Of a stretch of 37,250 nt of DNA, positions 17,363-24,335 are shown piece by piece. How positions within the stretch are numbered: position 1 is the stretch's first letter; each line of letters opens with the position of its first letter. The notes beneath the pieces were generated by a model, which worked only from the letters and a program-made list of their open reading frames with translations, was not told the origin of the DNA and made no database searches. Origin of the DNA: a virus; IMG/VR virus record IMGVR_UViG_3300020187_000085, positions 1-37,250 of that record, one strand, 5' to 3'. A program made the position numbers and the translations under genes.

Positions 17363-19191
17363 TCGGTACATTCTCCGTAGTTCTTTCCAGTTTCCACGTC
17401 ACCACGCACCGGAAGGCCCTTTGCCCACTCAGGAGTGTGTCGCATACAGGAGTCGACGTAAGCCGCAGCTTTGTCAAGCTCTTTATCTGGAACAGAGCAT
17501 ACCACAGAATCGTGTACTGTTAATAACACACGGTACTTCTTTGAAATCATTAACATCTGTTCTGCCATAATACATCTGGCTATCGCTTGGCATACGTTCT
17601 CCACAACCTTACCGCCGTAGATACGTACGTCTCCTCTACGTGTTTTGTAGAAATACTCTAACCCCTTCTCACCCTCTTCAGCTTTCAAGTTGTCGTAGCG
17701 CATCATCAACCCGTTAGGTAACTGTATACCGTTTTGATTAGGTACTACTTGTAGCACCCCGCTAAGTCCTATTGCGTACGCATCACCCTGCCTCATACCT
17801 TCTAGGGCTACTTGGCATTCTCTCCACAACTTAGTTATAGAACTGTTCGTCTGCCTGTATATCTTAATAATACGTGCGGCTTCTTCTTGCTCCATGTCTA
17901 CGCCGAAACTTTGTAGCTGCTCTTTGAACCGCACCGCCCCCATACCGTAACCGCATCCTAGGATTGTAGTTTTACCAATGAAGCGTTCAGCGGCAGATAT
18001 GTCCTCTTCTTTCTTACCGTAGATGGAACCTGCCATCTTCTTATACACATCCTCCCCATTCTCGAACGCCCTAACTAGATCAACTTGTTGGGATAACCAA
18101 GCTAACACCCGGGCCTCTATCTGCGCAGAGTCAGCTTCTATTATGGAGTAGCCTTCGGGCGCGCAAATACTAGACTTAAGTACCTTTGCATTCGGGCCGC
18201 GTGATGGTAGGTTTTGTAGGTTTATCTTATCGGAACCGCCCCACCGTCCGGTGTGTGCAGCGTAGTATTTAATAGGAACTGGCATCTTGCCGCGAGAGGC
18301 AACCTCTATAAACCGTTGGGTACGTGTCTCTTCTAGTGTACTTTTTAATCCGATGCGCGCAGCAACTAAGGCTTGTACCTTGGGGTTCTCATGTTCCTGT
18401 AACGCCTTGAATGCTTCGTCGCTCTTAGCGAAAGCAAAAGATTCTTTGCCTGTACGCAAACTAGTTTTCATAGGTGGTACAACACCCAGCGCTTCGAGTG
18501 CCTTAGCAAACTTAGGGTTCGACATAAGCTCGGACTTTTCTATCCCTGCTTCTTCTAGTAGGTCGTCCTTCTGATCTTTGAGTACGTCTAAGTGGCGCTT
18601 CAACTTTTCCACGTTTAGTTCTAGTACTGGGTCAATGAACATACGTAGAGTTAGGTCTATGATTTTAAGCTCGACCACAGGGAAATCCTTCTCAAACTTC
18701 TTGTACAGTTTGTAAGTAAGTTCCGTATCGTTGACGCAGTAATCACCATAGCGGCCTAGTTCTTCTTCGTTAAAGTCAGTAAGGCGTTTACCGACAGCGT
18801 TTACTATCTCGTTACCCTTTACCCCCAACCCGTACTTCTCAGCTAGGAACGCAAGCGAGCCGCCAACTTCTGTACCGTGCAATGCGCGCGCCATACACAA
18901 AGTGTCAAGCCATACCCTAGGGTGAATATCAAACAGCCAACTAAGAATAGCGCCGTCAAACATAGTGTTATGGGCAAGAACAGCAGAGTTCTCCCAATCG
19001 TAATTAGCGTGTAAGTATTTTTTGAGTGCATCGTGAGGCCCACTTAACCATGCAGTTTCTTCGTTGTTAACTTTAACGCTTACGCCAATAACTTCGAACT
19101 GCTCGTGGCGTACGTACTCCTCGGTCGTTAACTTACGTAGAGAGATGTCTTTGTCATAATAAGTTTCGAAGTCTACCGTTATTATATTCAC
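17329..19191 (-). CDS. polA: DNA polymerase, family A, with 3'-5' exonuclease
   Basis: A 620-residue replicative polymerase. The exonuclease (~1-180) has DFET (Asp7, Glu9), HNTMFDG (Asp79) and YCVNDTEL (Asp155). The polymerase domain has TGRWGG, motif A DSAQIEAR (~354-361), motif B RFIGKTTILGCGYG (~403-416) and motif C TVHDSVV (HD 560-561). There is no 5'-3' exonuclease domain, as in T7-type replicases. The residue equivalent to E. coli Phe762 is Leu411, a state proposed to go with slower polymerases and often temperate phages. The start is GTG; an AAGGG lies upstream inside the SNase gene, which ends one base before. A separate polymerase accessory such as thioredoxin is not seen. Confidence 0.92.
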   Translation of the reverse strand: MNIITVDFETYYDKDISLRKLTTEEYVRHEQFEVIGVSVKVNNEETAWLSGPHDALKKYLHANYDWENSAVLAHNTMFDGAILSWLFDIHPRVWLDTLCMARALHGTEVGGSLAFLAEKYGLGVKGNEIVNAVGKRLTDFNEEELGRYGDYCVNDTELTYKLYKKFEKDFPVVELKIIDLTLRMFIDPVLELNVEKLKRHLDVLKDQKDDLLEEAGIEKSELMSNPKFAKALEALGVVPPMKTSLRTGKESFAFAKSDEAFKALQEHENPKVQALVAARIGLKSTLEETRTQRFIEVASRGKMPVPIKYYAAHTGRWGGSDKINLQNLPSRGPNAKVLKSSICAPEGYSIIEADSAQIEARVLAWLSQQVDLVRAFENGEDVYKKMAGSIYGKKEEDISAAERFIGKTTILGCGYGMGAVRFKEQLQSFGVDMEQEEAARIIKIYRQTNSSITKLWRECQVALEGMRQGDAYAIGLSGVLQVVPNQNGIQLPNGLMMRYDNLKAEEGEKGLEYFYKTRRGDVRIYGGKVVENVCQAIARCIMAEQMLMISKKYRVLLTVHDSVVCSVPDKELDKAAAYVDSCMRHTPEWAKGLPVRGDVETGKNYGECTEWLNPHGPSAA

Positions 19192-19192
19192 T

Positions 19193-19600
19193 TTATACCA
19201 ATCCCTTCTCTTTTAGAATTTCGTAGTTAGCCGCGTGTGCGTCTTCTACTTCTTGTTTGCTTTGACCGTGATATGGTACGGCAAGATGTTCTATAACTAG
19301 CGCTGCGTTGATAGAAGTTTTATCTGAAATAAATATTACCCCCAAGTATCGCCCGAACTTTCCTTTTTCTCTCGTGGTGAGAGTGTAAATTCCGCCGACG
19401 TGCAGTGCGTCTTCGACAAACGCCTTTGCCAAGAGTCCGGCAGCTTTCTCTTCTGCATCTCGTGTGCGGCACTCTGGAGTATCAACACCGTACAGACGAA
19501 TGCGCTCCCCGCACTTCCAAGTATCAAAGCCAAGATCAATATCCACATCTACTGTATCTCCATCAACGACTCTTACGATCTTGCAGTTATATTCGTACAT
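19193..19600 (-). CDS. Staphylococcal nuclease-like (SNase/TNase) nuclease
   Basis: A 135-residue OB-fold nuclease. The catalytic set is intact: the calcium-binding Asp of VVDGDTVDVDID, Arg35 and Asp40/Glu43 in IRLYGVDTPE, and Arg84 in GRYLG (equivalent to Arg87). It would degrade DNA or RNA to nucleotides, possibly to recycle host DNA for phage synthesis. No signal peptide is visible, so it should act in the cytoplasm. The ATG has a GGGAG upstream and abuts the stop of the 82-residue gene; it is followed at once by polA. Confidence 0.88.
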   Translation of the reverse strand: MYEYNCKIVRVVDGDTVDVDIDLGFDTWKCGERIRLYGVDTPECRTRDAEEKAAGLLAKAFVEDALHVGGIYTLTTREKGKFGRYLGVIFISDKTSINAALVIEHLAVPYHGQSKQEVEDAHAANYEILKEKGLV

Positions 19601-19849
19601 TTATTCACTCCCGCCTTTGTTTTTTGTAGGGCGCATCGCACCTATGTCTCGGTTGGATGGGTCGGTTAGCGAATCAAACTGGCTGCCGTCAAACTTACGT
19701 TTTGTCTTATCTCTTTGCGTGAATGCGCGCGGAGGGCACTGTGTTACCGTACCGCCTGCTTCCACATACTCTCTAACTTGTCGCTCTAATTCCAAGCTCA
19801 ATCTTTCTTTCTCGACGGGGGTCATTACATTTATCTTAGTAGTGGTCAC
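19601..19849 (-). CDS. Small hypothetical protein
   Basis: An 82-residue hydrophilic protein. The N-terminal half is a charged helix (VEKERLSLELERQVREYVEAGG) followed by TVTQCPPRAFTQRDK, and the rest is polar and probably flexible. The GTG at 19849 shares a base with the stop of the cell-wall hydrolase gene (TAGTG); an internal ATG at 19825 is an alternative, and neither has a clear Shine-Dalgarno. I do not recognise a family, although the helix + GGTVTQCPPR pattern feels like a conserved small phage protein. Confidence 0.55.
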   Translation of the reverse strand: MTTTKINVMTPVEKERLSLELERQVREYVEAGGTVTQCPPRAFTQRDKTKRKFDGSQFDSLTDPSNRDIGAMRPTKNKGGSE

Positions 19850-20256
19850 TAGTTAATACCTGTATAAAAAATATGTTTGTTAATCTTAGTGGTTATCTCG
19901 CCGTTGTATGCCCACTGCGGAAACACCGTTGTACTATGGTAGTGGGTCGCGCCATCTGTAGTATCAGGTACGAACCCACTTAAGTGCGCTATGTAGAGCG
20001 CATTAAACCATGCCTGTTTGTTCTTCGGGTCGTCCGACTTACCGTCACAATAAAAACTAAACTGGCATTTGTTTCTTATAGGTACACCGTTCCAGTAGTA
20101 CCCCTGCTTAACCACGTCACACGCATTGTCTGGGTAACGTGGGTCTTCTATTCTGTTTTGAATTACATGAGCTACAGCAATCTGTCCCGCTGTCGGCTCC
20201 CCCCTTGCTTCAAAGTACACTGCCATAGCAACGCACATCATCGCAGGGGTAATCAT
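19849..20256 (-). CDS. SleB-type cell-wall hydrolase (putative endolysin)
   Basis: A 135-residue protein with the hydrolase-2/SleB pattern: AMAVYFEARGEPTAGQIAVAHVIQNRI near the N-terminus with the catalytic-type Glu in YFEARGE, then CDVVKQG, CQFSFYCDG, GATHYHS and KHIFYTG at the end. Family members cleave peptidoglycan. The likely job is lysis of the host, or wall opening at entry. The frame extends to 20283, but ATG 20256 overlaps the previous stop (ATGA), as is usual in this operon, so I chose it. No signal peptide is evident, so release would need a holin; no holin lies next to it. Confidence 0.85.
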   Translation of the reverse strand: MITPAMMCVAMAVYFEARGEPTAGQIAVAHVIQNRIEDPRYPDNACDVVKQGYYWNGVPIRNKCQFSFYCDGKSDDPKNKQAWFNALYIAHLSGFVPDTTDGATHYHSTTVFPQWAYNGEITTKINKHIFYTGIN

Positions 20257-20432
20257 CTGAAAAACCCTTGGGTTTCTAAACAACGTATTGTTTTCGTCGC
20301 CCGCATACGTGTTTCATCATCAAACGTATTCCATCTACGCTTAATCATTCTAATGCTTTCTTGGTTAGCCGCTCTTTCTTTAGGCGAAAGACGGCGGGGT
20401 GGTTTTATACCATAGCTATCTATTACAAACAT
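20253..20432 (-). CDS. Small basic hypothetical protein
   Basis: A 59-residue Arg-rich protein (KPPRRLSPKERA, IRMIKRRWNTF, ETRMRATKTI). AGGAG lies six bases before ATG 20432; the in-frame ATG at 20438 abuts the Shine-Dalgarno and is unlikely. Its stop overlaps the hydrolase start by four bases. The basic amphipathic character could suit nucleic acid or membrane contact, but no function can be assigned. Confidence 0.55.
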   Translation of the reverse strand: MFVIDSYGIKPPRRLSPKERAANQESIRMIKRRWNTFDDETRMRATKTIRCLETQGFFR

Positions 20433-20441
20433 AATCATCTC

Positions 20442-20801
20442 CTATCTTCTGTATATTTTTCCACCGCTGAGTAGAAAGTAGTGGTCGTATATTTTAATTT
20501 GTTTAGCGCCGTTAGCAGCACACGCATATACTTGTTCTGGAATATGGTCTAAGTTCAACTCTCTGAGCGCATGGCAAAGGAGCAAGTTATACTTATCCAA
20601 CTCACGAAAAACTAAATCTCCGTACTTATCTTCCGCAAAGAATTCATGTAAGTGCCTCCCCACTCCGGGGCTTACCTTCGATACGTACATCCACGGGTCT
20701 ATCCTTTCGCCGTACATTTCCTCTTTAGTTATCGGTCGGTTGGCGGTAATGTGGGTTAGCAAGTGCCCCGCTCCATCCGTTCTAGCATATGCTGTTGGCA
20801 T
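20442..20801 (-). CDS. Hypothetical protein
   Basis: A 119-residue soluble protein, unrecognised. The longer frame opens at 20852, but ATG 20801 has a good GAGGTG seven bases upstream and lies past the preceding gene's end. It is mixed alpha/beta, with a MYVSKVSPGVGRHLHEFF stretch and a C-terminal IKIYDHYFLLSGGKIYRR beta-like end. It sits in a run of small leftward genes between the GNAT gene and the hydrolase. Confidence 0.55.
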   Translation of the reverse strand: MPTAYARTDGAGHLLTHITANRPITKEEMYGERIDPWMYVSKVSPGVGRHLHEFFAEDKYGDLVFRELDKYNLLLCHALRELNLDHIPEQVYACAANGAKQIKIYDHYFLLSGGKIYRR

Positions 20802-20812
20802 TTTTAGCACCT

Positions 20813-21010
20813 CTAGTCGTATATGTTGTGGTTCTCCTCGAAGGGAACGCACGTTTCCAATATTATACCGCCCAACTCTAAAGCGGTTTTTTTCGACACA
20901 ACTACAATCATGTTAGGTTCAACTTCGACCACACACATAGTGCGCTTCTCTTCTTTTGCCACGTACTCTGCTTCTTCTAGCGCAGCCATAGGGTCAGTGA
21001 AGTATGACAT
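20813..21010 (-). CDS. Small hypothetical protein
   Basis: A 65-residue acidic protein (MSYFTDPMAALEEAEYVAKE...). ATG 21010 has GAGGTG four bases upstream, inside the 3' end of the GNAT gene (17-bp overlap); the frame opens further upstream at 21067 without support. The helix-strand-helix pattern (EEAEYVAKEEKRTMCVVEVEPN) is common in tiny phage proteins, but I cannot name it. Confidence 0.55.
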   Translation of the reverse strand: MSYFTDPMAALEEAEYVAKEEKRTMCVVEVEPNMIVVVSKKTALELGGIILETCVPFEENHNIYD

Positions 21011-21509
21011 CGGGCACCTCGTACTCGTAATTAACACACTGGCTGTTGGTAGAGAATATATCTGCACCGTTGTTTATATGGAAACGCATTGCTGTATCTG
21101 TATGCGGCGACATAGTTATTACTGCGTCTACCTCTGGGTGCATTACAGGCGCGGCTTCTAATAGGTTGTTGATTAACTTTCTACCATGCCCACGCTGATA
21201 AGACCACACCGAATAGGGGCACAGTACTGTGCCCAACTCCCCGTGCAGTTCTTCTCGTTCTTTTAGCTGTTCTTCTATCCGTTCGGTTTTACCCATGGCA
21301 ATGAGTTTTATCTGGTACTCATCTTGTGGGACAAACTTGCAGATGATTGTACAAACAACTGCGGCTATCTCACCCGTCTCCTCGTTCACTTCTGCATACA
21401 CATGGAACGGGTCTTCAAACCGCACGCTGTTATCTTTAAACAACTTAGGGCGTACTGGGTCGTCTTCTATAAGATACGCATGGTCGATGGCGTTACACTT
21501 TATCAGCAT
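20994..21509 (-). CDS. GNAT-family N-acetyltransferase-like protein
   Basis: A 171-residue protein. The acetyl-CoA-binding motif A appears as YSVWSYQRGHGRKLINNLLE (QRGHGR is the Q/R-x-x-G-x-G/A loop), followed by a strand and TAMRFHINNGADIF as the motif B helix. The N-terminal strands (VYAEVNEETGEIAAVVCTI) fit the GNAT fold. The substrate is unknown; phage GNATs can modify host proteins, antibiotics or toxins. The ATG has GAGGAG seven bases upstream inside the preceding 42-codon gene, so the two are coupled. Confidence 0.75.
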   Translation of the reverse strand: MLIKCNAIDHAYLIEDDPVRPKLFKDNSVRFEDPFHVYAEVNEETGEIAAVVCTIICKFVPQDEYQIKLIAMGKTERIEEQLKEREELHGELGTVLCPYSVWSYQRGHGRKLINNLLEAAPVMHPEVDAVITMSPHTDTAMRFHINNGADIFSTNSQCVNYEYEVPDVILH

Positions 21510-21621
21510 CTTCGAACTCCTCGAGTATAGCTTCTAGTTTTTCCACCGCCTCTGCTGCACGTTGTACTAGGGCAACAAGTTCTTCGGCATCAGCGCCATC
21601 TACTTCTATTGTTATTTTCAT
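21493..21621 (-). CDS. Very small acidic protein (42 aa)
   Basis: A short frame encoding MKITIEVDGADAEELVALVQ followed by a Glu-rich helix and ending DADKV. The ATG at 21621 overlaps the stop of the DUF3310 gene (ATGA), and its 3' end carries the Shine-Dalgarno of the GNAT gene, so it fills what would otherwise be the only gap between these two genes. It is a single strand followed by an amphipathic acidic helix. Function unknown. Confidence 0.6.
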   Translation of the reverse strand: MKITIEVDGADAEELVALVQRAAEAVEKLEAILEEFEDADKV

Positions 21622-21875
21622 TTGACGTTGTGTATCTCGATTAGCAGGTCGATGCAGTGCTTAGCTTTCTCTAAGTCCGACAAGGGTTGCCCCTTCAGCT
21701 TCCACCTAGTTATATACTTAACCACGTTACCTTCTAAAAGGGATAGGCCGTTCTTCTCTGCGTACTCGGCAGGTTGGATAGCCATGTTCTTATAGTGTGT
21801 CCCGCCCGTCTGTTTCTGTAGCGGGCTGTCCTTCTTCGGTTCCATGTTCAAGTTCGGTATCTCTGCTGTTAACAT
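21618..21875 (-). CDS. DUF3310 family protein
   Basis: An 85-residue protein with the DUF3310 signature: QTGGTHYKNMAIQPAEYAEKN, then LEGNVVKYITRWKLKG and DLEKAKHCIDLLIE. This is a widespread small phage protein of uncertain function, sometimes annotated as nucleotide-kinase-like. The frame opens at 21977, but that stretch overlaps another real gene; ATG 21875 has AGGAAG upstream and gives the normal family length. It is embedded in the 3' half of the preceding 63-residue gene. Confidence 0.8.
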   Translation of the reverse strand: MLTAEIPNLNMEPKKDSPLQKQTGGTHYKNMAIQPAEYAEKNGLSLLEGNVVKYITRWKLKGQPLSDLEKAKHCIDLLIEIHNVK

Positions 21876-21981
21876 TCTCTTCTTCCTTCTGTTTTGGTTT
21901 CTCAAAGATTTTTGCCCAGTTCTCCCCGAACTCGTGCATCGGTACGAACGTGGGTCTGCGTCTACTACCTTTACCATTCAT
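21790..21981 (-). CDS. Small conserved phage protein (MGKGSRRRP type)
   Basis: A 63-residue protein beginning MNGKGSRRRPTFVPMHEFGENWAKIF. A 'GKG-x-RRP...F-x-x-NW-x-x-IF' start is a familiar small phage protein found beside DUF3310 genes, of unknown function. The C-terminal half is acidic and overlaps the DUF3310 start region in another frame by 86 bp. GAGAGG lies before the ATG, which overlaps the stop of the 28-residue gene (ATGA). Confidence 0.65.
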   Translation of the reverse strand: MNGKGSRRRPTFVPMHEFGENWAKIFEKPKQKEEENVNSRDTELEHGTEEGQPATETDGRDTL

Positions 21982-22064
21982 TTGTTTTCCTCTCGTAAGT
22001 GTTTGTGTTTGTTTAGTTCTTGCGCAAACAACTTAAGCATCGCTCTAATTTCTTCGTTACTCAT
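21978..22064 (-). CDS. Possible 28-aa micro-protein
   Basis: The frame encodes MSNEEIRAMLKLFAQELN followed by a basic KHKHLREENK end. ATG 22064 has GGAG six bases upstream, and the stop overlaps the next start as ATGA, matching the spacing habit of the operon. It could be a real peptide or only a translational relay for the next gene. It is a single amphipathic helix. Confidence 0.45.
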   Translation of the reverse strand: MSNEEIRAMLKLFAQELNKHKHLREENK

Positions 22065-22087
22065 TACCATCTCCTAGAGAACTGGCT

Positions 22088-22213
22088 TCAGTCTTCTTGG
22101 TCAGCTAGATACTCAGCACGTTCACGCGCGACATCAGCGGGGTCTACGTAGTCTTCGTCTTGCTCGTCTTGCCATCTATCTAAGTCTGCGTCTAAAGAAT
22201 CTCTGTTACTCAT
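22088..22213 (-). CDS. Small acidic hypothetical protein (41 aa)
   Basis: A 41-residue, Asp/Glu-rich protein (MSNRDSLDADLDRWQDEQ...). ATG 22213 has GGAGG eight bases upstream, inside the 3' end of the 98-residue gene (8-bp overlap); the longer start at 22279 is unsupported. Such acidic mini-proteins in phage early regions sometimes mimic DNA or inhibit host enzymes; nothing here shows which. Confidence 0.5.
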   Translation of the reverse strand: MSNRDSLDADLDRWQDEQDEDYVDPADVARERAEYLADQED

Positions 22214-22502
22214 TAGCGTGCCCTCCATTATTCTCAGCCATCTTAGCTGCCCAGTACTCCTCAGCTTTTTTCTCCGCATCTAACTCTGCTTCCCACTTTT
22301 TCTTGTTCTCCTCGAAGTGGGCTTCCCAGTCATACGGCCTGTACGTAATGACAGTAAAGTAAGGTATGGAGGAATCACCGCCGCCTATTTGGTAGACGCT
22401 ATGTAGAGTCCAATGGTCTGTTGCCATTTCATTTAGATGTTCCTCTAAATCGTGAAGACTTACATCATTTACTGCAAAAATTTTATCCGTCATATCCATC
22501 AT
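22206..22502 (-). CDS. Hypothetical protein
   Basis: A 98-residue protein with strands in the middle (WTLHSVYQIGGGDSSIPYFTVITYRP) and a long charged helix at the C-terminus. AAGG lies six bases before the ATG. It is the first gene of this run, after a 252-bp gap. On the minus strand its leader contains TATAACTAA close to the Shine-Dalgarno, the same right half found in the 19-bp palindromes further right, but without the left half. Confidence 0.55.
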   Translation of the reverse strand: MMDMTDKIFAVNDVSLHDLEEHLNEMATDHWTLHSVYQIGGGDSSIPYFTVITYRPYDWEAHFEENKKKWEAELDAEKKAEEYWAAKMAENNGGHANE

Positions 22503-22754
22503 CGTTCACCTTAGTTATATTTAAATTATGGTGCGTGCTTCCACTAGCAAGTATCCCCACCCATTCAGTTCAACTTGTTTGCTTAACACGACTAACCGTC
22601 TCGTGGCTTACTCGGCAACGCATCACGTAGGAGGTACGAACTCAAGGCTCAATACCGTGGACGAGATCGTTAACTGAGGGTGTTTTGCTGAATATGCCCA
22701 CCGCCCACTGGGACACGGGGTAGGAAACCGTAAAAAAACCTACCCCCTACCAAA
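22503..22754. other. 252-bp gap with inverted repeats, no gene recognised
   Basis: No convincing frame. A 10-bp imperfect stem can form between TCTCGT near 22600 and ACGAGA near 22660, flanked by AAC/GTT pairs. An 8-bp perfect inverted repeat (22717-22724 with 22739-22746, GGGGTAGG/CCTACCCC) encloses a T7 run on the minus strand. This separates the VRR-NUC unit from the downstream small-gene unit and may hold a promoter, processing site or structured RNA. Confidence 0.4.
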
Positions 22755-23054
22755 CTACAAAAACTTTCTAAACATTAAGGCAACTGCATCAACATTCTCT
22801 TCGTTGATTACCCACGCTTCACCACGTGCGTTACGTATAGCGTTAAGTTCTCTGTCCTGTAAAGCAGTCGTGGTGTTCTTGCCCGCCTTACATTCTATTG
22901 CCCAGAACTTACCGTTGAAGCATCCTACAATATCGGGCACGCCACTACGCCCGAAACCACCCGTTGCAGGAAAGAAATAATATACAGAATCTCCGAACAA
23001 CTTCAACTGTTTTACTATAGCGTTCTTAACTTTCTTTTCCGGTGTCAGTGCCAT
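22755..23054 (-). CDS. VRR-NUC domain nuclease
   Basis: A 99-residue protein that is almost entirely a VRR-NUC (PD-(D/E)XK) domain: a helix with KKVKNAIVKQL, then RSGVPDIVGCFNGKFWAIECKAGKN, with the catalytic Asp41, Glu54 and Lys56, and ALQ (Gln66) after it. Stand-alone VRR-NUC proteins of phages are structure-specific nucleases, likely used to resolve branched or Holliday-type DNA before packaging. GAAGGAG lies six bases before the ATG, inside the end of the preceding gene (29-bp overlap). Confidence 0.88.
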   Translation of the reverse strand: MALTPEKKVKNAIVKQLKLFGDSVYYFFPATGGFGRSGVPDIVGCFNGKFWAIECKAGKNTTTALQDRELNAIRNARGEAWVINEENVDAVALMFRKFL

Positions 23055-23328
23055 CGTCTTCTCCTTCGTAGAATATCCAGTAAACGTATTTGTCTATCCT
23101 CCTACCGATCTTATTAACAAACTCGGTAGGAGGTTCGTATGACATGGTGCACAGTACAGCAACACGTCGTGTCATCCAGTCGGGTAGCTCAGCAATAGGT
23201 AACACTGTCTCCTCTTCGAACTCTGCGCATGCGTGTATGGGTATACCAAAACATTGCACTCTGGCTGTATCCCCAACGAATTCGACTCGGTAGGTGTACT
23301 CGTCTGCAACAGGCTTAGTATCCGACAA
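23026..23328 (-). CDS. Hypothetical acidic protein
   Basis: A 100-residue protein, mostly beta-like in the N-terminal half (YTYRVEFVGDTARVQCFG) and with an acidic C-terminus (YEGEDDGTDTG). It overlaps both neighbours, by 14 bp upstream and 29 bp downstream, so it is translated as part of the leftward unit ending with VRR-NUC. No family recognised. Confidence 0.55.
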   Translation of the reverse strand: MSDTKPVADEYTYRVEFVGDTARVQCFGIPIHACAEFEEETVLPIAELPDWMTRRVAVLCTMSYEPPTEFVNKIGRRIDKYVYWIFYEGEDDGTDTGKES

Positions 23329-24298
23329 GAGTTTCTACCTCAGCCATTGTTTCGGGCGAGATGTATACACACATAGCGTCTTCAACAAAGTCATAGTCGT
23401 ATGCGTCTTTCGTCACGCAGCCAATACTAGTCAGCACCCTAGTCTCATACGAATACCCTACATTATCCATCGCATCTATACCTGTAGCTTGCAACACAGA
23501 CAGCTTAGCCAGAACTTCTTGGGGTAACTTGTTTACGTCGTCTACGTGCTTGACGCGCTGCATCTCACCTGCGGTAGTGTCTCTGTAATGAAAGAACACC
23601 TTGTCTATGTTCTTCAGCTTGTATATAGAAAGAGTCTGTAGTCCATCGCACGCAGCAATAGAGTCACCTAAGTCTTTCTTAGCCTCTAGGTACTTGTTAG
23701 TGCAGTCCTCAACTTCGTGTCGTATGTCAGCGCGTACTGGGCGTTGTTCCACAGCAGCTAAGGAGTATTCGAGCAGCGCCTGTTCTCTTTGGTAGCCCCT
23801 CATTGAGCCGAACACTCGAGACTGGAGTTCGTCTAACTTCTCCTGCGCTTGTTTAAGACCTCGACCATAGGGGTCTATAGTTCCCTGCATAACTTTCTCT
23901 AACACACGTTCGCCTGTCACGCTTTTGGTGTCTTTGATTAGCTTAGTCGCGCGGGCTAGGGTCTTGGTTATGCTAGTGAAACGTCTATCACTGTAGGCTA
24001 TGTTGCCGCGGTGCTCGGTGTAGGGTAGTTCGCGTTCGCGGCGGGTGCTTACAGTCATAACTATGTAGGCGTCCGTGTCCCACGATACCTTGGCATCGAA
24101 GCACATACTCTGGGGGCTAAGTTGTATAGCTAACGCGTCGTCTGCGGTGTGTCTGAACTTAGCAAGTGGGTGAGTCTTCTTAACACGTTTCTGTAACGCG
24201 ACTAACTCCTTTGCCATGCGTGGAGAATAGTTGTCTACCTCCATCTCGCGGTTGAGTGATACGTCACAACCGAATGTTTTTTCTATGATGTTTCTCAT
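23315..24298 (-). CDS. Hypothetical protein in MoxR/VWA module
   Basis: A 327-residue protein without recognisable catalytic motifs. The N-terminal ~120 residues are mixed alpha/beta; ~130-220 look helical (RGLKQAQEKLDELQ, EQALLEYSLAAVEQ); the C-terminus contains VFFHYRDTTAGEMQRV. AGGAG lies before the ATG, and the leader holds a degenerate form of the 19-bp palindrome that retains CTATAACTAA and overlaps the stop of the VWA gene. Being directly downstream of VWA and sharing its leader element suggests it belongs to that module. Confidence 0.6.
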   Translation of the reverse strand: MRNIIEKTFGCDVSLNREMEVDNYSPRMAKELVALQKRVKKTHPLAKFRHTADDALAIQLSPQSMCFDAKVSWDTDAYIVMTVSTRRERELPYTEHRGNIAYSDRRFTSITKTLARATKLIKDTKSVTGERVLEKVMQGTIDPYGRGLKQAQEKLDELQSRVFGSMRGYQREQALLEYSLAAVEQRPVRADIRHEVEDCTNKYLEAKKDLGDSIAACDGLQTLSIYKLKNIDKVFFHYRDTTAGEMQRVKHVDDVNKLPQEVLAKLSVLQATGIDAMDNVGYSYETRVLTSIGCVTKDAYDYDFVEDAMCVYISPETMAEVETLVGY

Positions 24299-24312
24299 GA
24301 TGTTGCTCCTGT

Positions 24313-24335
24313 TAGTTATAGGTTTATGTGTAACG
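24313..24335 (-). promoter_or_regulatory. Degenerate copy of the palindromic leader element
   Basis: On the minus strand this reads CTATAACTAACAGGAG into the Shine-Dalgarno of the 327-residue gene. The right half of the 19-bp element (CTATAACT) is intact, the left half is degraded. It overlaps the stop codon of the VWA gene and keeps the close spacing to GGAG seen at the perfect copies. Confidence 0.5.

Noticed and set aside
22717-22746. Leftward terminator after VRR-NUC
   Set aside because: The T7 run lies in the loop of the 8-bp hairpin rather than after it, so it is not a standard intrinsic terminator.
22503-22754. tRNA gene in the gap
   Set aside because: A GAGTTCGTACC stretch recalls a T-loop, but the arm stem does not pair and no acceptor or anticodon stem can be drawn.
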